Part shown: positions 45,563 through 53,350 of the stretch, piece after piece
Layout of the letters: every line of letters begins with the position of its first letter
Numbering within the stretch: the stretch's first letter is position 1
DNA from: Zunongwangia endophytica
GTDB lineage: Bacteria; Bacteroidota; Bacteroidia; Flavobacteriales; Flavobacteriaceae
Length of the DNA stretch: 64,000 nucleotides
NCBI RefSeq assembly: GCF_030409505.1
Contig: NZ_JAUFPZ010000002.1
Span: forward strand, 744,001 to 808,000
Direction of reading: 5' to 3'
The notes under the pieces: generated by a model
The model's database searches: none
Seen by the model: only the letters and a program-made list of their open reading frames with translations
What the model was told of the DNA's origin: nothing
Translations under genes and position numbers: made by a program

Positions 45563-46412
45563 GAGATGCTGTTTTTAAAGTTTGTAGATGGTGATTTACA
45601 ATGGGTAAGAGATAATCTAGAAGACATTGGCTATAAAAATATGCCATGTGAAGGTCTGCCGATGAAAATAAAGCGCTACTTCGATAGCGAAGCTCCGTAT
45701 GATGAAAGCAAAAGATGCTTTTTAGTAGGGACTGTTCAAATAGATGTTCTGAAAAAATGTTGGGAGGGATTTCATGGCAAAATAGAACGAGTTTAAAAAG
45801 GTATAACGGATGATAATGTTGCGGATGGTAATTTAGAAACGCATAAATAGTGCTTAAGCGAAGTTGCTCAAAAGACAATCGTATTAAATGTGCGCTTAAA
45901 ATGCTTGCGTTTTCTTTGATATCGCTTAAGTGTAGACAATGTTTTGCTATTGCTATTCGATCTTGTGTGTAGTTCGTTATGCCCTTAATATCCAGTTTAG
46001 GGATTTGGCTGAGTTGTAAAGGAGCTAATTCAAAAGGAGAACCCTCAACCAAACCACCTGATTGGATTATTTTACAAAAGAAGTATTTATGATGATCAGA
46101 AGCCGCTATAAGTTGCTTCGGCATATAGAGCAACAAACTAACAGTATATTTACCGCCGGAATCTTGACGAACAATATCTGAAAGGTTAGCTAAGGCATTT
46201 GTGCTAATATGCTTGCTCAATAGCAGCAAATAAAAATGATAGTGTTGCTGTTGCTTGGAAGCACCATTATTCAAAGAATTATGAGTTCCCTGTGCCGATG
46301 ATTGCATACCGAAATAGTATAAACTTGTAATTTCGATATGCTTTTTGAGGATTTCCGTAATTTGGGATAATGCAAATTCTATAACTTTGGGTGGATGCAA
46401 GTTGGTAAGCAT
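45543..46412 (-). CDS. HEPN-like domain protein with degenerate nucleotidyltransferase-like N-terminus
   Basis: 289 aa. The N-terminal half (ITSLYYFGMQSSAQG, then YHFYLLLLSKHI) recalls the minimal nucleotidyltransferase fold but lacks its GSxxxxxxDxD residues. The C-terminal half has the HEPN-like run AHLIRLSFEQLRLSTIYAFLNYHPQHYHPLYLFKLV. I cannot point to a clean RNase Rx4-6H motif. It is first in a three-gene overlapping leftward operon. HEPN proteins often occur in toxin-antitoxin or abortive infection loci; that use here is inference. Confidence 0.55.
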   Translation of the reverse strand: MLTNLHPPKVIEFALSQITEILKKHIEITSLYYFGMQSSAQGTHNSLNNGASKQQQHYHFYLLLLSKHISTNALANLSDIVRQDSGGKYTVSLLLYMPKQLIAASDHHKYFFCKIIQSGGLVEGSPFELAPLQLSQIPKLDIKGITNYTQDRIAIAKHCLHLSDIKENASILSAHLIRLSFEQLRLSTIYAFLNYHPQHYHPLYLFKLVLFCHEIPPNIFSEHLFEQSLLKSIFCFHHTELRYRSSALFSSADLHMAYFYSQCLLDYLLPIVNHHLQTLKTASHENEKT

Positions 46413-46583
46413 AGATCAAAAGGTTTTAAAATGAAACTTCAGTGATGGTTAATGAGCTTTCAAGTTTTAAAAAGAACCGACCGTAGCGAACCAGAATGAC
46501 CAGTAAAAAACAATAGAGAACTTGTTTTTTACTCCAAAGGGTGATGAGCGAAACTTTTAAAAAGAATGTTTATCTTTGAGATT

Positions 46584-46973
46584 ATGAGCACAGCAACAAA
46601 AACCAGTCATATCGGTAGAAAGATCAGCCGAATCAGAGAACTTCGAGGAATGAAGCAGGAAGCCCTTGCCGCAGAATTAGGAATCAGCCAACAAAGTATA
46701 TCCAGTTTAGAGCAAAGCGAGCATATTGAGGATGAAAAGCTTGAAAAGGTAGCTAAAGTGTTAGGTGTAAGTAAGGAAGCAATTGAAAAGTTTTCGGAGG
46801 ATAATATCTTAAATATTATTTCAAATTCATTCCATGATAATTCGACTTTAAATGCCATATTAAATAATCCTACGTTTAACCCAATAGATAAAGTAGTTGA
46901 GCTTTATGAAAGGTTATTAGAAGCTGAAAAGGAGAAAGTGGCTTATTTAGAGAAACTATTAGATAAGAAATAG
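46584..46973 (+). CDS. XRE-family helix-turn-helix regulator
   Basis: 129 aa from MSTATKTSHIG (an ATG six codons upstream is possible). The HTH occupies residues 10-65 (IRELRGMKQEALAAELGISQQSISSLEQSE, then KVLGVSKEAIEKF). The C-terminus is a coiled coil, LYERLLEAEKEKVAYLEKLL, for dimerisation. It is divergent from the HEPN-like operon, with only 170 bases between the starts. This suggests it controls that operon, itself, or both. Confidence 0.87.
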   Translation: MSTATKTSHIGRKISRIRELRGMKQEALAAELGISQQSISSLEQSEHIEDEKLEKVAKVLGVSKEAIEKFSEDNILNIISNSFHDNSTLNAILNNPTFNPIDKVVELYERLLEAEKEKVAYLEKLLDKK

Positions 46974-46997
46974 TGAAGAAAAAATATTAAAGATTTG

Positions 46998-47048
46998 AAA
47001 AAAGTGTCGATAACCGGATTAATCTTCGAGTAAATTGGCACTTTTTTT
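46998..47048 (+). terminator. Possible rho-independent terminator after the XRE gene
   Basis: Arms AAAAAAGTG and CACTTTTTT with further pairing (GTC/GGC) enclose a long loop and end in T7. The loop is large, so it is only a moderate candidate. Confidence 0.5.
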
Positions 47049-47074
47049 ATAAAAGTTGTTTCAATCAATTTTAT

Positions 47075-48070
47075 ATGAAGCATTTCGAAGAACATGAATT
47101 GGAATTTTACTTTGGTCGCGATTCCGATGAAGAACAAAAAAGAACAAGGGAAATTTTTGAAGAACTGGAAAAAAGGGCTAAAGCAGAAAAACCACTTTTA
47201 GAACGGGAAAAAGACTTCTTCTGTAGGTGTTTGAAACTTAGTGATTACGTCGTTGATGGTAATCCAGAAGATTATCAAGTTTGTAATGATTTTTTATTTA
47301 AGCATTTATATCCGATTTATTTCAGCTCTGGTTTAAAATCAGATGCTGTTTATAAGCCACATAAAGGAAAGCTATATTTAGTTCCATTAAATGAAAGAAT
47401 CAAAGACCTAAAATTTTTGTATTCCACGCAAATAAAATGGTTGAAAAAAATTGAAACAACAAATCATTCAGACCAGCTATTACAAACATTAGCTTCTGAA
47501 ACTAGAAACGATTTAAAAAAATTAAAAAGGAAAGAAGGGACTTTATTTTTCAAAAAGCAAAAGAAGCAATATGCTTTAAAAAAAGAAAAACAGATTCTAC
47601 ATTCAAAATTTATTTATTTACTCGTTAAGAAAACAATTCAAAATTATGAAGAATCAGATTTTAAGTTTGAGTTTATGGGTAAAAATGTAGAAATAGATGC
47701 TTATTCCTTAATACATATTATTAACAGGCATTACGCGGAAATAATAAAAGAAAATACTGATAAAACTTATCATATAGAAGATTTTGAACCTGACTTACTT
47801 CATATAAAACTTAAGGATATACTTAATCAAATCGAAGAAAAGAAAGTAGCTATATCAAACACTGAAAAAATAGCTTTCCGCTATAACGACCAAGATTATA
47901 GAATTTGGTTAAAAGAAAGAGTTAAGTTTAAAAAAGGAATTGGTAAAATAGAATTCTCCAGATTAGAAACATTTTATCCTATTGGAGATGAACAAGAATT
48001 AAAAGACTTATCGGAGAACTTCAAATTGATTGTGATTAATGAGCAACTTCAAACATATATAGAGAAATAA
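47075..48070 (+). CDS. Unknown protein with possible BECR-fold nuclease-like C-terminus
   Basis: 331 aa, soluble and rich in Lys and Glu. Residues 1-60 and 115-200 are charged helices. From about 205, DAYSLIHIINRHYAEI carries an HIxxRH motif, then IAFRYNDQDYRIWLKERV and EFSRLETFYPIGDE. This order of His-helix then three strands ending in T-FYP resembles phage-type BECR RNase domains. That resemblance is my inference and needs a profile search. No known family is otherwise recognised. AT-rich, island-like composition. Confidence 0.5.
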   Translation: MKHFEEHELEFYFGRDSDEEQKRTREIFEELEKRAKAEKPLLEREKDFFCRCLKLSDYVVDGNPEDYQVCNDFLFKHLYPIYFSSGLKSDAVYKPHKGKLYLVPLNERIKDLKFLYSTQIKWLKKIETTNHSDQLLQTLASETRNDLKKLKRKEGTLFFKKQKKQYALKKEKQILHSKFIYLLVKKTIQNYEESDFKFEFMGKNVEIDAYSLIHIINRHYAEIIKENTDKTYHIEDFEPDLLHIKLKDILNQIEEKKVAISNTEKIAFRYNDQDYRIWLKERVKFKKGIGKIEFSRLETFYPIGDEQELKDLSENFKLIVINEQLQTYIEK

Positions 48071-48127
48071 AACATTTGTTAGAGAATAAAGTTAGTAATC
48101 CAAATAAAATCTAAGAAAATATGGAGA

Positions 48128-48979
48128 ATGAATAAATATTTAGAAATTTTCAAATCGAATTTGACAATTGTTACATTATTTTTCTATGTATTAGGCTATA
48201 GTTATCTAAGCATGTACTATTATCAATTCGACATTATAATAGTAAACTACATCAATCTACAAGATATAATTTTTGCCACAATCAATACTTTAGCAATATT
48301 GATATTAGCGTATTTATTTGTAGAGTTTTTCTTATATCTAATTGGAGTCATAATTCTCAAAACTATTTTCTACTTATTCCTTAAAAGCAAATTTTCGAAT
48401 AGATTGGGAAATAACGCAAGAGTTCAGAAATTCATAAAATTTAGAAGTTACAAACACTATTCCGATAATATAATAGCCATTACTTTTTTTTTATTCATGC
48501 TGATTGTTTTTTTATTACTGTATTTCAGTGATGAAATAACGTTGATTTTTTCCATATTTTTTCCCTTTTTTTTTATAAAATTATACCAAATAATTCCTAA
48601 GGAGAAGGGAGAAAGGCAAATTAAGTTGAATCAATTTTTTTTAGGACTTTTAACACTTACACTTATTTTATGCTTTGCGTTCTGGGGTTACAAGGATGGA
48701 ATAACACTTAAGAATAGCGATATTGGACAACAAATAGAATTTGTTGAGCAAGAGACAAAGTATAATACTAAATCCGACAGCTTAAACTTTATTGGAGAAA
48801 CTAATGGATATTTATTTGTTTACAATAATAACAAAAGAGAAACCTTAATTTTTAGCAAGTCTGGGGTTAGTAGTCTAAAAATAAAGGATACATCTCCTAC
48901 TAAAGAAGAAAAGCAAGCTCGAAAAATAGACGCTCAAAGAAAAATTAATGATTTTCTAAAACAATTTCAACTGAAATAA
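48128..48979 (+). CDS. Four-to-five-helix membrane protein, island paralogue 1
   Basis: 283 aa. The N-terminal helix carries VLGYSYLSMYYYQFDIIIVNYI, a second helix follows at about 48-75, and after a cytoplasmic basic stretch come three more (residues about 118-200). The soluble C-terminus (GETNGYLFVYNNNKRETLIFSKSGVSSLKI) looks like a small beta domain. It shares its N-terminal Tyr-rich helix and this C-terminal pattern with the protein at 50,241-51,197. Function unknown. Confidence 0.65.
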   Translation: MNKYLEIFKSNLTIVTLFFYVLGYSYLSMYYYQFDIIIVNYINLQDIIFATINTLAILILAYLFVEFFLYLIGVIILKTIFYLFLKSKFSNRLGNNARVQKFIKFRSYKHYSDNIIAITFFLFMLIVFLLLYFSDEITLIFSIFFPFFFIKLYQIIPKEKGERQIKLNQFFLGLLTLTLILCFAFWGYKDGITLKNSDIGQQIEFVEQETKYNTKSDSLNFIGETNGYLFVYNNNKRETLIFSKSGVSSLKIKDTSPTKEEKQARKIDAQRKINDFLKQFQLK

Positions 48980-49014
48980 GCACTAGCTAAATAATTATAT
49001 AGTAATATCGGCGA

Positions 49015-49045
49015 CATCGCTTAAGGCAAACCCAATTAAGCGATG
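49015..49045. repeat. 10-base inverted repeat between two island genes
   Basis: CATCGCTTAA and TTAAGCGATG flank 11 bases in the 151-base gap before the DUF4365 gene. No T-run follows, so operator or structural role is open. Confidence 0.45.
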
Positions 49046-49130
49046 GTAAAAGGCAACTATTTTATCTATTTTAGTTTTTTAACAATGGGCAACGAATTAT
49101 TAAGAAGACCCTTGTGCTTCACTAAAAAAT

Positions 49131-50063
49131 ATGGTTCGAAAGAAACAGAGAGTGATTCAACATATAATGCAAGGTGAATCATTTTTAATTATTAAGAATT
49201 TACTACCAAAACATTGGGTTATAAGAGAGTTTAATAATCTAGATTATGGAATTGATTTAATTATTGAATTATTTGAGAATGTAGACCAAAAAGTATCGGA
49301 AGTATTAGGAGAGTATCTAAATGTTCAAGTAAAATCTGTTGAAGAACTTGAAATAAAATCCAAGAAAATTTTTCCAGTTGAAAATTTAGCAAAAGTAAAC
49401 TGGAGGGAAGATAAAACCGAAAGTCTAAATATTGAGGTAGTCAAATTTGTTATGGATTCGAATAGCCTTTTTACAATCCAATCTCTGGGCTCAAGTATTT
49501 CTGTGCTACTTTTTCTTGTTGATTTAAAATTAAAGAATGTATATTTCCTTTGTCTTAACGACTATATAGATAAATTACTATTGCCTCAAAAGCCAAATTA
49601 CGTAGAGCAAGACTTTATTACATTAAATATACCGGTTTTGAATAATCTATCTAATAAAGAAATTAGTGAAGCAGCTTTAAAACTTTATGGTAAAAGAGCT
49701 AAATTACTATCTACTTTTTCTAAATTTTCTTATCAAAAAAATGAATTATCGTTTTTAACGAATTACGAAATTAAATCAATATCGCAATTTAAAAAACAGG
49801 TTTTATTTTTTATTAAACAAATTGAATTTTTAGAAATCTGGCAATATTCCGAATGGGTTATATTAGAAGAAATGAATGTTAAAATTTGCGATTTAAAAGA
49901 TAGGATAGAAAGAAATGAACTCAAAGAATCCGAATTAATAGAAACTGTAATAATAACCTGGAATCAATTATCTAATTTGAATAATATTTACGAAGAACTT
50001 ACAAGAGAGTGGTTTCTTCCTAAATTTCTAAGCTTTTTAACGTCATATCCCAAACAAAGGTAA
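49131..50063 (+). CDS. DUF4365 domain protein (PD-(D/E)xK nuclease-like)
   Basis: 310 aa. The N-terminal about 170 residues fit DUF4365: FLIIKNLLPKHWVIREFNNLDYGIDLIIE followed by GEYLNVQVKSVE. The GID, E and QVK pieces resemble a PD-(D/E)xK nuclease core. KFVMDSNSLFTIQSLGSSISVLLFLVDL provides the later strands. The C-terminal part is helical with no motif. DUF4365 occurs fused to, or near, defence genes in many bacteria. It sits between two related membrane proteins, which suggests a functional set. Confidence 0.75.
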   Translation: MVRKKQRVIQHIMQGESFLIIKNLLPKHWVIREFNNLDYGIDLIIELFENVDQKVSEVLGEYLNVQVKSVEELEIKSKKIFPVENLAKVNWREDKTESLNIEVVKFVMDSNSLFTIQSLGSSISVLLFLVDLKLKNVYFLCLNDYIDKLLLPQKPNYVEQDFITLNIPVLNNLSNKEISEAALKLYGKRAKLLSTFSKFSYQKNELSFLTNYEIKSISQFKKQVLFFIKQIEFLEIWQYSEWVILEEMNVKICDLKDRIERNELKESELIETVIITWNQLSNLNNIYEELTREWFLPKFLSFLTSYPKQR

Positions 50064-50240
50064 ATACATCTTGACAAAATTTAAAAACAAACTATTGAGG
50101 ACTTTTGCCTTAGGAATACTATTGCATAAGTACAAAAGTCGTTAGTGAATTGCTCAATTGCTTTATCTTATTTATAAACACATAAGTAACGGACAATTTA
50201 TGCATTCACCAACTAAACTATGAATTTAAACTAATTACAA

Positions 50241-51197
50241 TTGAAAAAAAATATTGAAAACCTAAATAAACTAATTCCTATAATTTATCCAGTCCTAATA
50301 TTCTTCGGATTTTACAATTATCTTAGTTATTATAGATTTTTTGATATTGAAATTTTTCCTTATTTGACTATTTACGAAATTCTTTTTTCAATTCTTTCCA
50401 AAATTACTACAATCTTTATAACTGTGTTCTTAGCATTTTGCTATATAATGTTCATGATAATACTACCCCTTTATAAAGTTAAAACAAAGGAAAAGAAGGT
50501 GAAATCAGAGGAAAGACAAGAAAAGGAAATCAATTCGGATCCAAAATTTGAAAGGCTAAAACGAATTAAAGAAAAAGAGGGTATCAATACAAGTTTTATT
50601 TACAATAACTATCATAATCTAATAAGTAAAAGAGCCTTCTTATTTCATAGAAAATTGAAATTGCAGAAATATTTTATGGCGACCTCTCATCTTTTTTTGA
50701 TGTTTTTGAATATTATAGCTGTCCTTTTTAAAATTACATTATGGCTATTTTTCTTTTTTTTCACTGCCGCCGGCATGTTAGTTATTTTTTATCCGCTTGA
50801 GTATAATCTGGATTTTTATAAACCATTTTTTATCAATAACACCTCTACAATTATTTCTATATCATTATGGTGCGCAATAATATATGCAATGATAAGTAGA
50901 ACAAAGGAAGATAAATCCAAATCATCTATAATCACGATACAGATTATACCTCTTATATTCCTAATATTTCTTTCAATAACAATTTATCAAAAAGGCAAAG
51001 CAGAAAAAACATTAAATCATAAAACTTACGACGTACAGTTTGGATATGATGGGCGAAATATTAAGAGTTCTGCAAAGAGAGTATTTGTAGGAAAAACCAC
51101 TGATTATATTTTTCTTAGAGATGTCGAAAATCATCAAAACTATATATTTCCTCTTAGTAGAGTTAATAATCTCCAGATAATAAAAATTACTCCCTAG
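50241..51197 (+). CDS. Four-helix membrane protein, island paralogue 2
   Basis: 318 aa, apparently from a TTG start (KKNIENLNKLIPIIYP). N-terminal helix VLIFFGFYNYLSYYRFFDIE and the next (LSKITTIFITVFLAFCYIMF) match paralogue 1. A Lys/Glu-rich cytoplasmic loop at about 75-125 follows, then three helices at about 150-250. The C-terminus FVGKTTDYIFLRDVENHQNYI..SRVNNLQII mirrors paralogue 1. No family recognised. Confidence 0.6.
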   Translation: MKKNIENLNKLIPIIYPVLIFFGFYNYLSYYRFFDIEIFPYLTIYEILFSILSKITTIFITVFLAFCYIMFMIILPLYKVKTKEKKVKSEERQEKEINSDPKFERLKRIKEKEGINTSFIYNNYHNLISKRAFLFHRKLKLQKYFMATSHLFLMFLNIIAVLFKITLWLFFFFFTAAGMLVIFYPLEYNLDFYKPFFINNTSTIISISLWCAIIYAMISRTKEDKSKSSIITIQIIPLIFLIFLSITIYQKGKAEKTLNHKTYDVQFGYDGRNIKSSAKRVFVGKTTDYIFLRDVENHQNYIFPLSRVNNLQIIKITP

Positions 51198-51579
51198 TCA
51201 AATTATAAATAAATTTTGTAATCTTAATAATTCATTAACAAAACTGAAGTAATAAACTCATAAGAACGCTTAGAGAGTTAATTACAAAAAAGCTTAATAA
51301 TGCATCAATACCATAATACCATTGAATATTTATGTTGTCTACATAAACAAATATTCTCTAATTTAAAACAGTTTATTTAATAAAAAAAGAACCTCAAAAC
51401 AAAAACACAGCCATTCCAATTATTTGTATTGAGTCTAAAAAATAATGTATTTTAAACCATAATAGACTACTCTAGTAATTTAACACTAAGAATAAATAAA
51501 AAACACTTAAGAACCCTAAATATTGAATACGAATCTTTTCCAAGTAATATATCAAATCTTTAAAATTAATTATGTTTAG
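51198..51579. other. AT-rich non-coding gap
   Basis: 382 bases between the second membrane protein and the stop of integrase 2, which is leftward. I see no gene, terminator or repeat that I can support. Confidence 0.4.
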
Positions 51580-52782
51580 TCACATAATCTTCTTCATATC
51601 GTCACTAAGCTTCTGGTCTAATACTCTAGAGTATATTTGAGTGGTAGAAAGCTTGGTATGTCCCAAAAGCTTAGATACTGTTTCTATAGGAATCCCTTTG
51701 GATAATGTAACGGTCGTGGCAAAGGTATGACGGGCGACATGAAACGTAAGCTTTTTGGAGATTTTGGCAAGCTTCGCCAAATCTTTTAAGTACTGGTTAG
51801 TTTTCTGATTGGAATATACTGGAAGCAAAAAACCACTTATTGTAGCTTCCTTTTCATACTTTTTCAGAATAGCTTTTACTTTTGGAAGCATAGGCACTTT
51901 AAAAAGTTTACCTGTCTTTTCCCTTTCCTTTACAATCCATTTATTGCCGTCAATTCCTGTAACAATATGTTTTGCTTCTAATGACTTTGCATCACCATAG
52001 GATAAGCCGGAATAGCATGAAAATAAAAAGATGTCTCTTGTCCTGGATAAAGTTATTCTATCAAGGTTTAAGTTTTCTAAAACCTCAATTTCACTCTGTA
52101 GTAAATAGTCCCGTTCTTTTTTCTTGTAATGCAAGGAGTATTTGCTAAATGGGTCTTTATTAATCCATTCCATTTTTAACGCAAGATTGGTAAGTTTTTT
52201 TAAGCGTTCCAAATGCTTCATGACCCCGTTGTTTGTTGGTCTGGCTCGATGTGTCTTTGGTTTATAGTTACGAAGGAAATGTTCAAAATCAGTGATAAAG
52301 CCATAATTAATTTGCTTTAAATAGATATCATTGCTATTCATCTTTTTCTCTAAAAACTCCAAAACATAATTTTCAGTAGTATAGTAGTTTTTCATTGTTC
52401 CGGGTTTTAAAACTGAATTCATCGTGGTGTTGTGATAGGTCAGGAGTTCCGCAAGGGTTTTATAGGAATCATCTAAGCCTAAATAACGGGCTTTTATAGT
52501 TTTAGCAGTTAAAAGCTTATTTTCTTCTTGAAGTTGTCTAAAAGCCTCATAAATTTTATTGTATATACGATCTAAAGATCGATTGACCTGTTGGCTTTCT
52601 TCGCTATAGCCTTTCAAACGGCTACGCTTCTCGTTCCAGAGACTTAAGGTAATCCTTCGTTTAAGGCTGAGTTCAATACGTTCTCCATTGACGGTAATTC
52701 GTGCATAAAGGGGAACTGTTCCATCTTTGGCTTTTGATGATTTTGGAATAAAAAGAATTCCAAAGCTTACTGCATTTTTCAT
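51580..52782 (-). CDS. Tyrosine recombinase/integrase 2 (Bacteroidetes phage-integrase type)
   Basis: 400 aa. Same domain order as integrase 1: arm-binding N-terminus (PLYARITVNGERIELSLKRRITL), SAM-like core, catalytic domain with FHVARHTFATT, LLGHTKLSTTQIYSRV and the nucleophile Tyr. The first Arg position reads Ser (SCYSGLSYGDA), exactly as in IntDOT. It lies about 210 bases from the tRNA-Pro gene, the usual position for an integrase that uses a tRNA target. It probably moved the segment bounded by the 13-base core copies. Confidence 0.92.
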   Translation of the reverse strand: MKNAVSFGILFIPKSSKAKDGTVPLYARITVNGERIELSLKRRITLSLWNEKRSRLKGYSEESQQVNRSLDRIYNKIYEAFRQLQEENKLLTAKTIKARYLGLDDSYKTLAELLTYHNTTMNSVLKPGTMKNYYTTENYVLEFLEKKMNSNDIYLKQINYGFITDFEHFLRNYKPKTHRARPTNNGVMKHLERLKKLTNLALKMEWINKDPFSKYSLHYKKKERDYLLQSEIEVLENLNLDRITLSRTRDIFLFSCYSGLSYGDAKSLEAKHIVTGIDGNKWIVKEREKTGKLFKVPMLPKVKAILKKYEKEATISGFLLPVYSNQKTNQYLKDLAKLAKISKKLTFHVARHTFATTVTLSKGIPIETVSKLLGHTKLSTTQIYSRVLDQKLSDDMKKIM

Positions 52783-52861
52783 AGTGTTTCGTTTTCAAAT
52801 TAGACAAAAGGCGTGAAAACGAAAGTCAAATCAATATGAACAACAAGATAACCAAAAAAAA

Positions 52862-52888
52862 GGTCACCGAATAGGTCACCGAATCGGA
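52862..52888 (+). repeat. Tandem GGTCACCGAAT element upstream of integrase 2
   Basis: GGTCACCGAAT (52,862-52,872) is directly followed by GGTCACCGAATCGGA (52,874-52,888). The longer form also occurs at 34,937 and, with one change, at 27,551. It lies in the leader of the recombinase gene. Confidence 0.6.
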
Positions 52889-52935
52889 CTCATTTACAAT
52901 GATTGCAAATGATATGAAAAACCGTCTAAAAACAG

Positions 52936-52973
52936 AAAAACCTTGAAAATCAACAGATTAACAAGGTTTTTTT
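52936..52973 (-). terminator. Terminator-like hairpin after the tRNA genes
   Basis: AAAAACCTTG and CAAGGTTTTTTT form a stem around 16 bases. On the minus strand it lies just past tRNA-Pro and ends in a T-run; it is also usable rightwards. Confidence 0.7.
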
Positions 52974-52993
52974 ATACCATTTCAATATGGTCT

Positions 52994-53071
52994 TGGTCGG
53001 GGTGGCAGGATTCGAACCTGCGGCCTCCTGCTCCCAAAGCAGGCGCGATAACCGGGCTACGCTACACCCCG
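52994..53071 (-). tRNA. tRNA-Pro (anticodon TGG)
   Basis: Reads CGGGGTGTAGCGTAGCCCGG at the 5' end, the anticodon loop CTTTGGGAG, the T-loop GGTTCGAATCC, and an acceptor closing CCCCG with discriminator A and encoded CCA. Acceptor, D, anticodon and T stems pair. Its 3' end contains the 13-base core repeated at 34,864. Confidence 0.95.
52996..53008 (+). repeat. Putative attachment core inside tRNA-Pro
   Basis: GTCGGGGTGGCAG, identical to 34,864-34,876. It lies in the acceptor/T-arm part of the tRNA, a usual attachment position for integrases. Confidence 0.45.
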
Positions 53072-53106
53072 AGTAATTTATGAATCGCGACTTCGGCGCG
53101 ATAGTG

Positions 53107-53189
53107 CGGAGAGACTGGGATTCGAACCCAGGCATCCAAAAAGGATGACAGCTTAGCAGGCTGCTGCATTACCACTCTGCCACCTCTCC
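53107..53189 (-). tRNA. tRNA-Ser (anticodon GCT)
   Basis: Starts GGAGAGGTGGCAGAGTGG and has the anticodon loop CTGCTAA. A long variable arm (CATCC/GGATG) typical of tRNA-Ser is followed by T-loop GGTTCGAATCC and acceptor close CTCTCC. No CCA is encoded. 35 bases upstream of tRNA-Pro on the same strand. Confidence 0.95.
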
Positions 53190-53350
53190 GTTTTTTAAGA
53201 ACTTTGCAAGTATTTTTGCGGTTGCAAATGTAAGCCATACTTACGAACCATGCAAGCCTTTCAAGGCTTTTTTAGTTTTAATTTTGAGTGATAAACTGAT
53301 TTTCGAACTTAAGTTTCTTCATTTCAGTTCATTAAAATTTTATAAAAAAA

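Noticed and set aside
45539..45796. Plus-strand frame of 85 codons inside the HEPN-like gene
   Set aside because: Antisense to the HEPN-like gene, no ribosome site and no recognisable family; the opposite strand has a coherent overlapping operon.
52950..53135. Minus-strand frame of 61 codons across both tRNA genes
   Set aside because: It runs through tRNA-Pro and tRNA-Ser, which have clear cloverleaf pairing. The frame is a chance opening in RNA genes.
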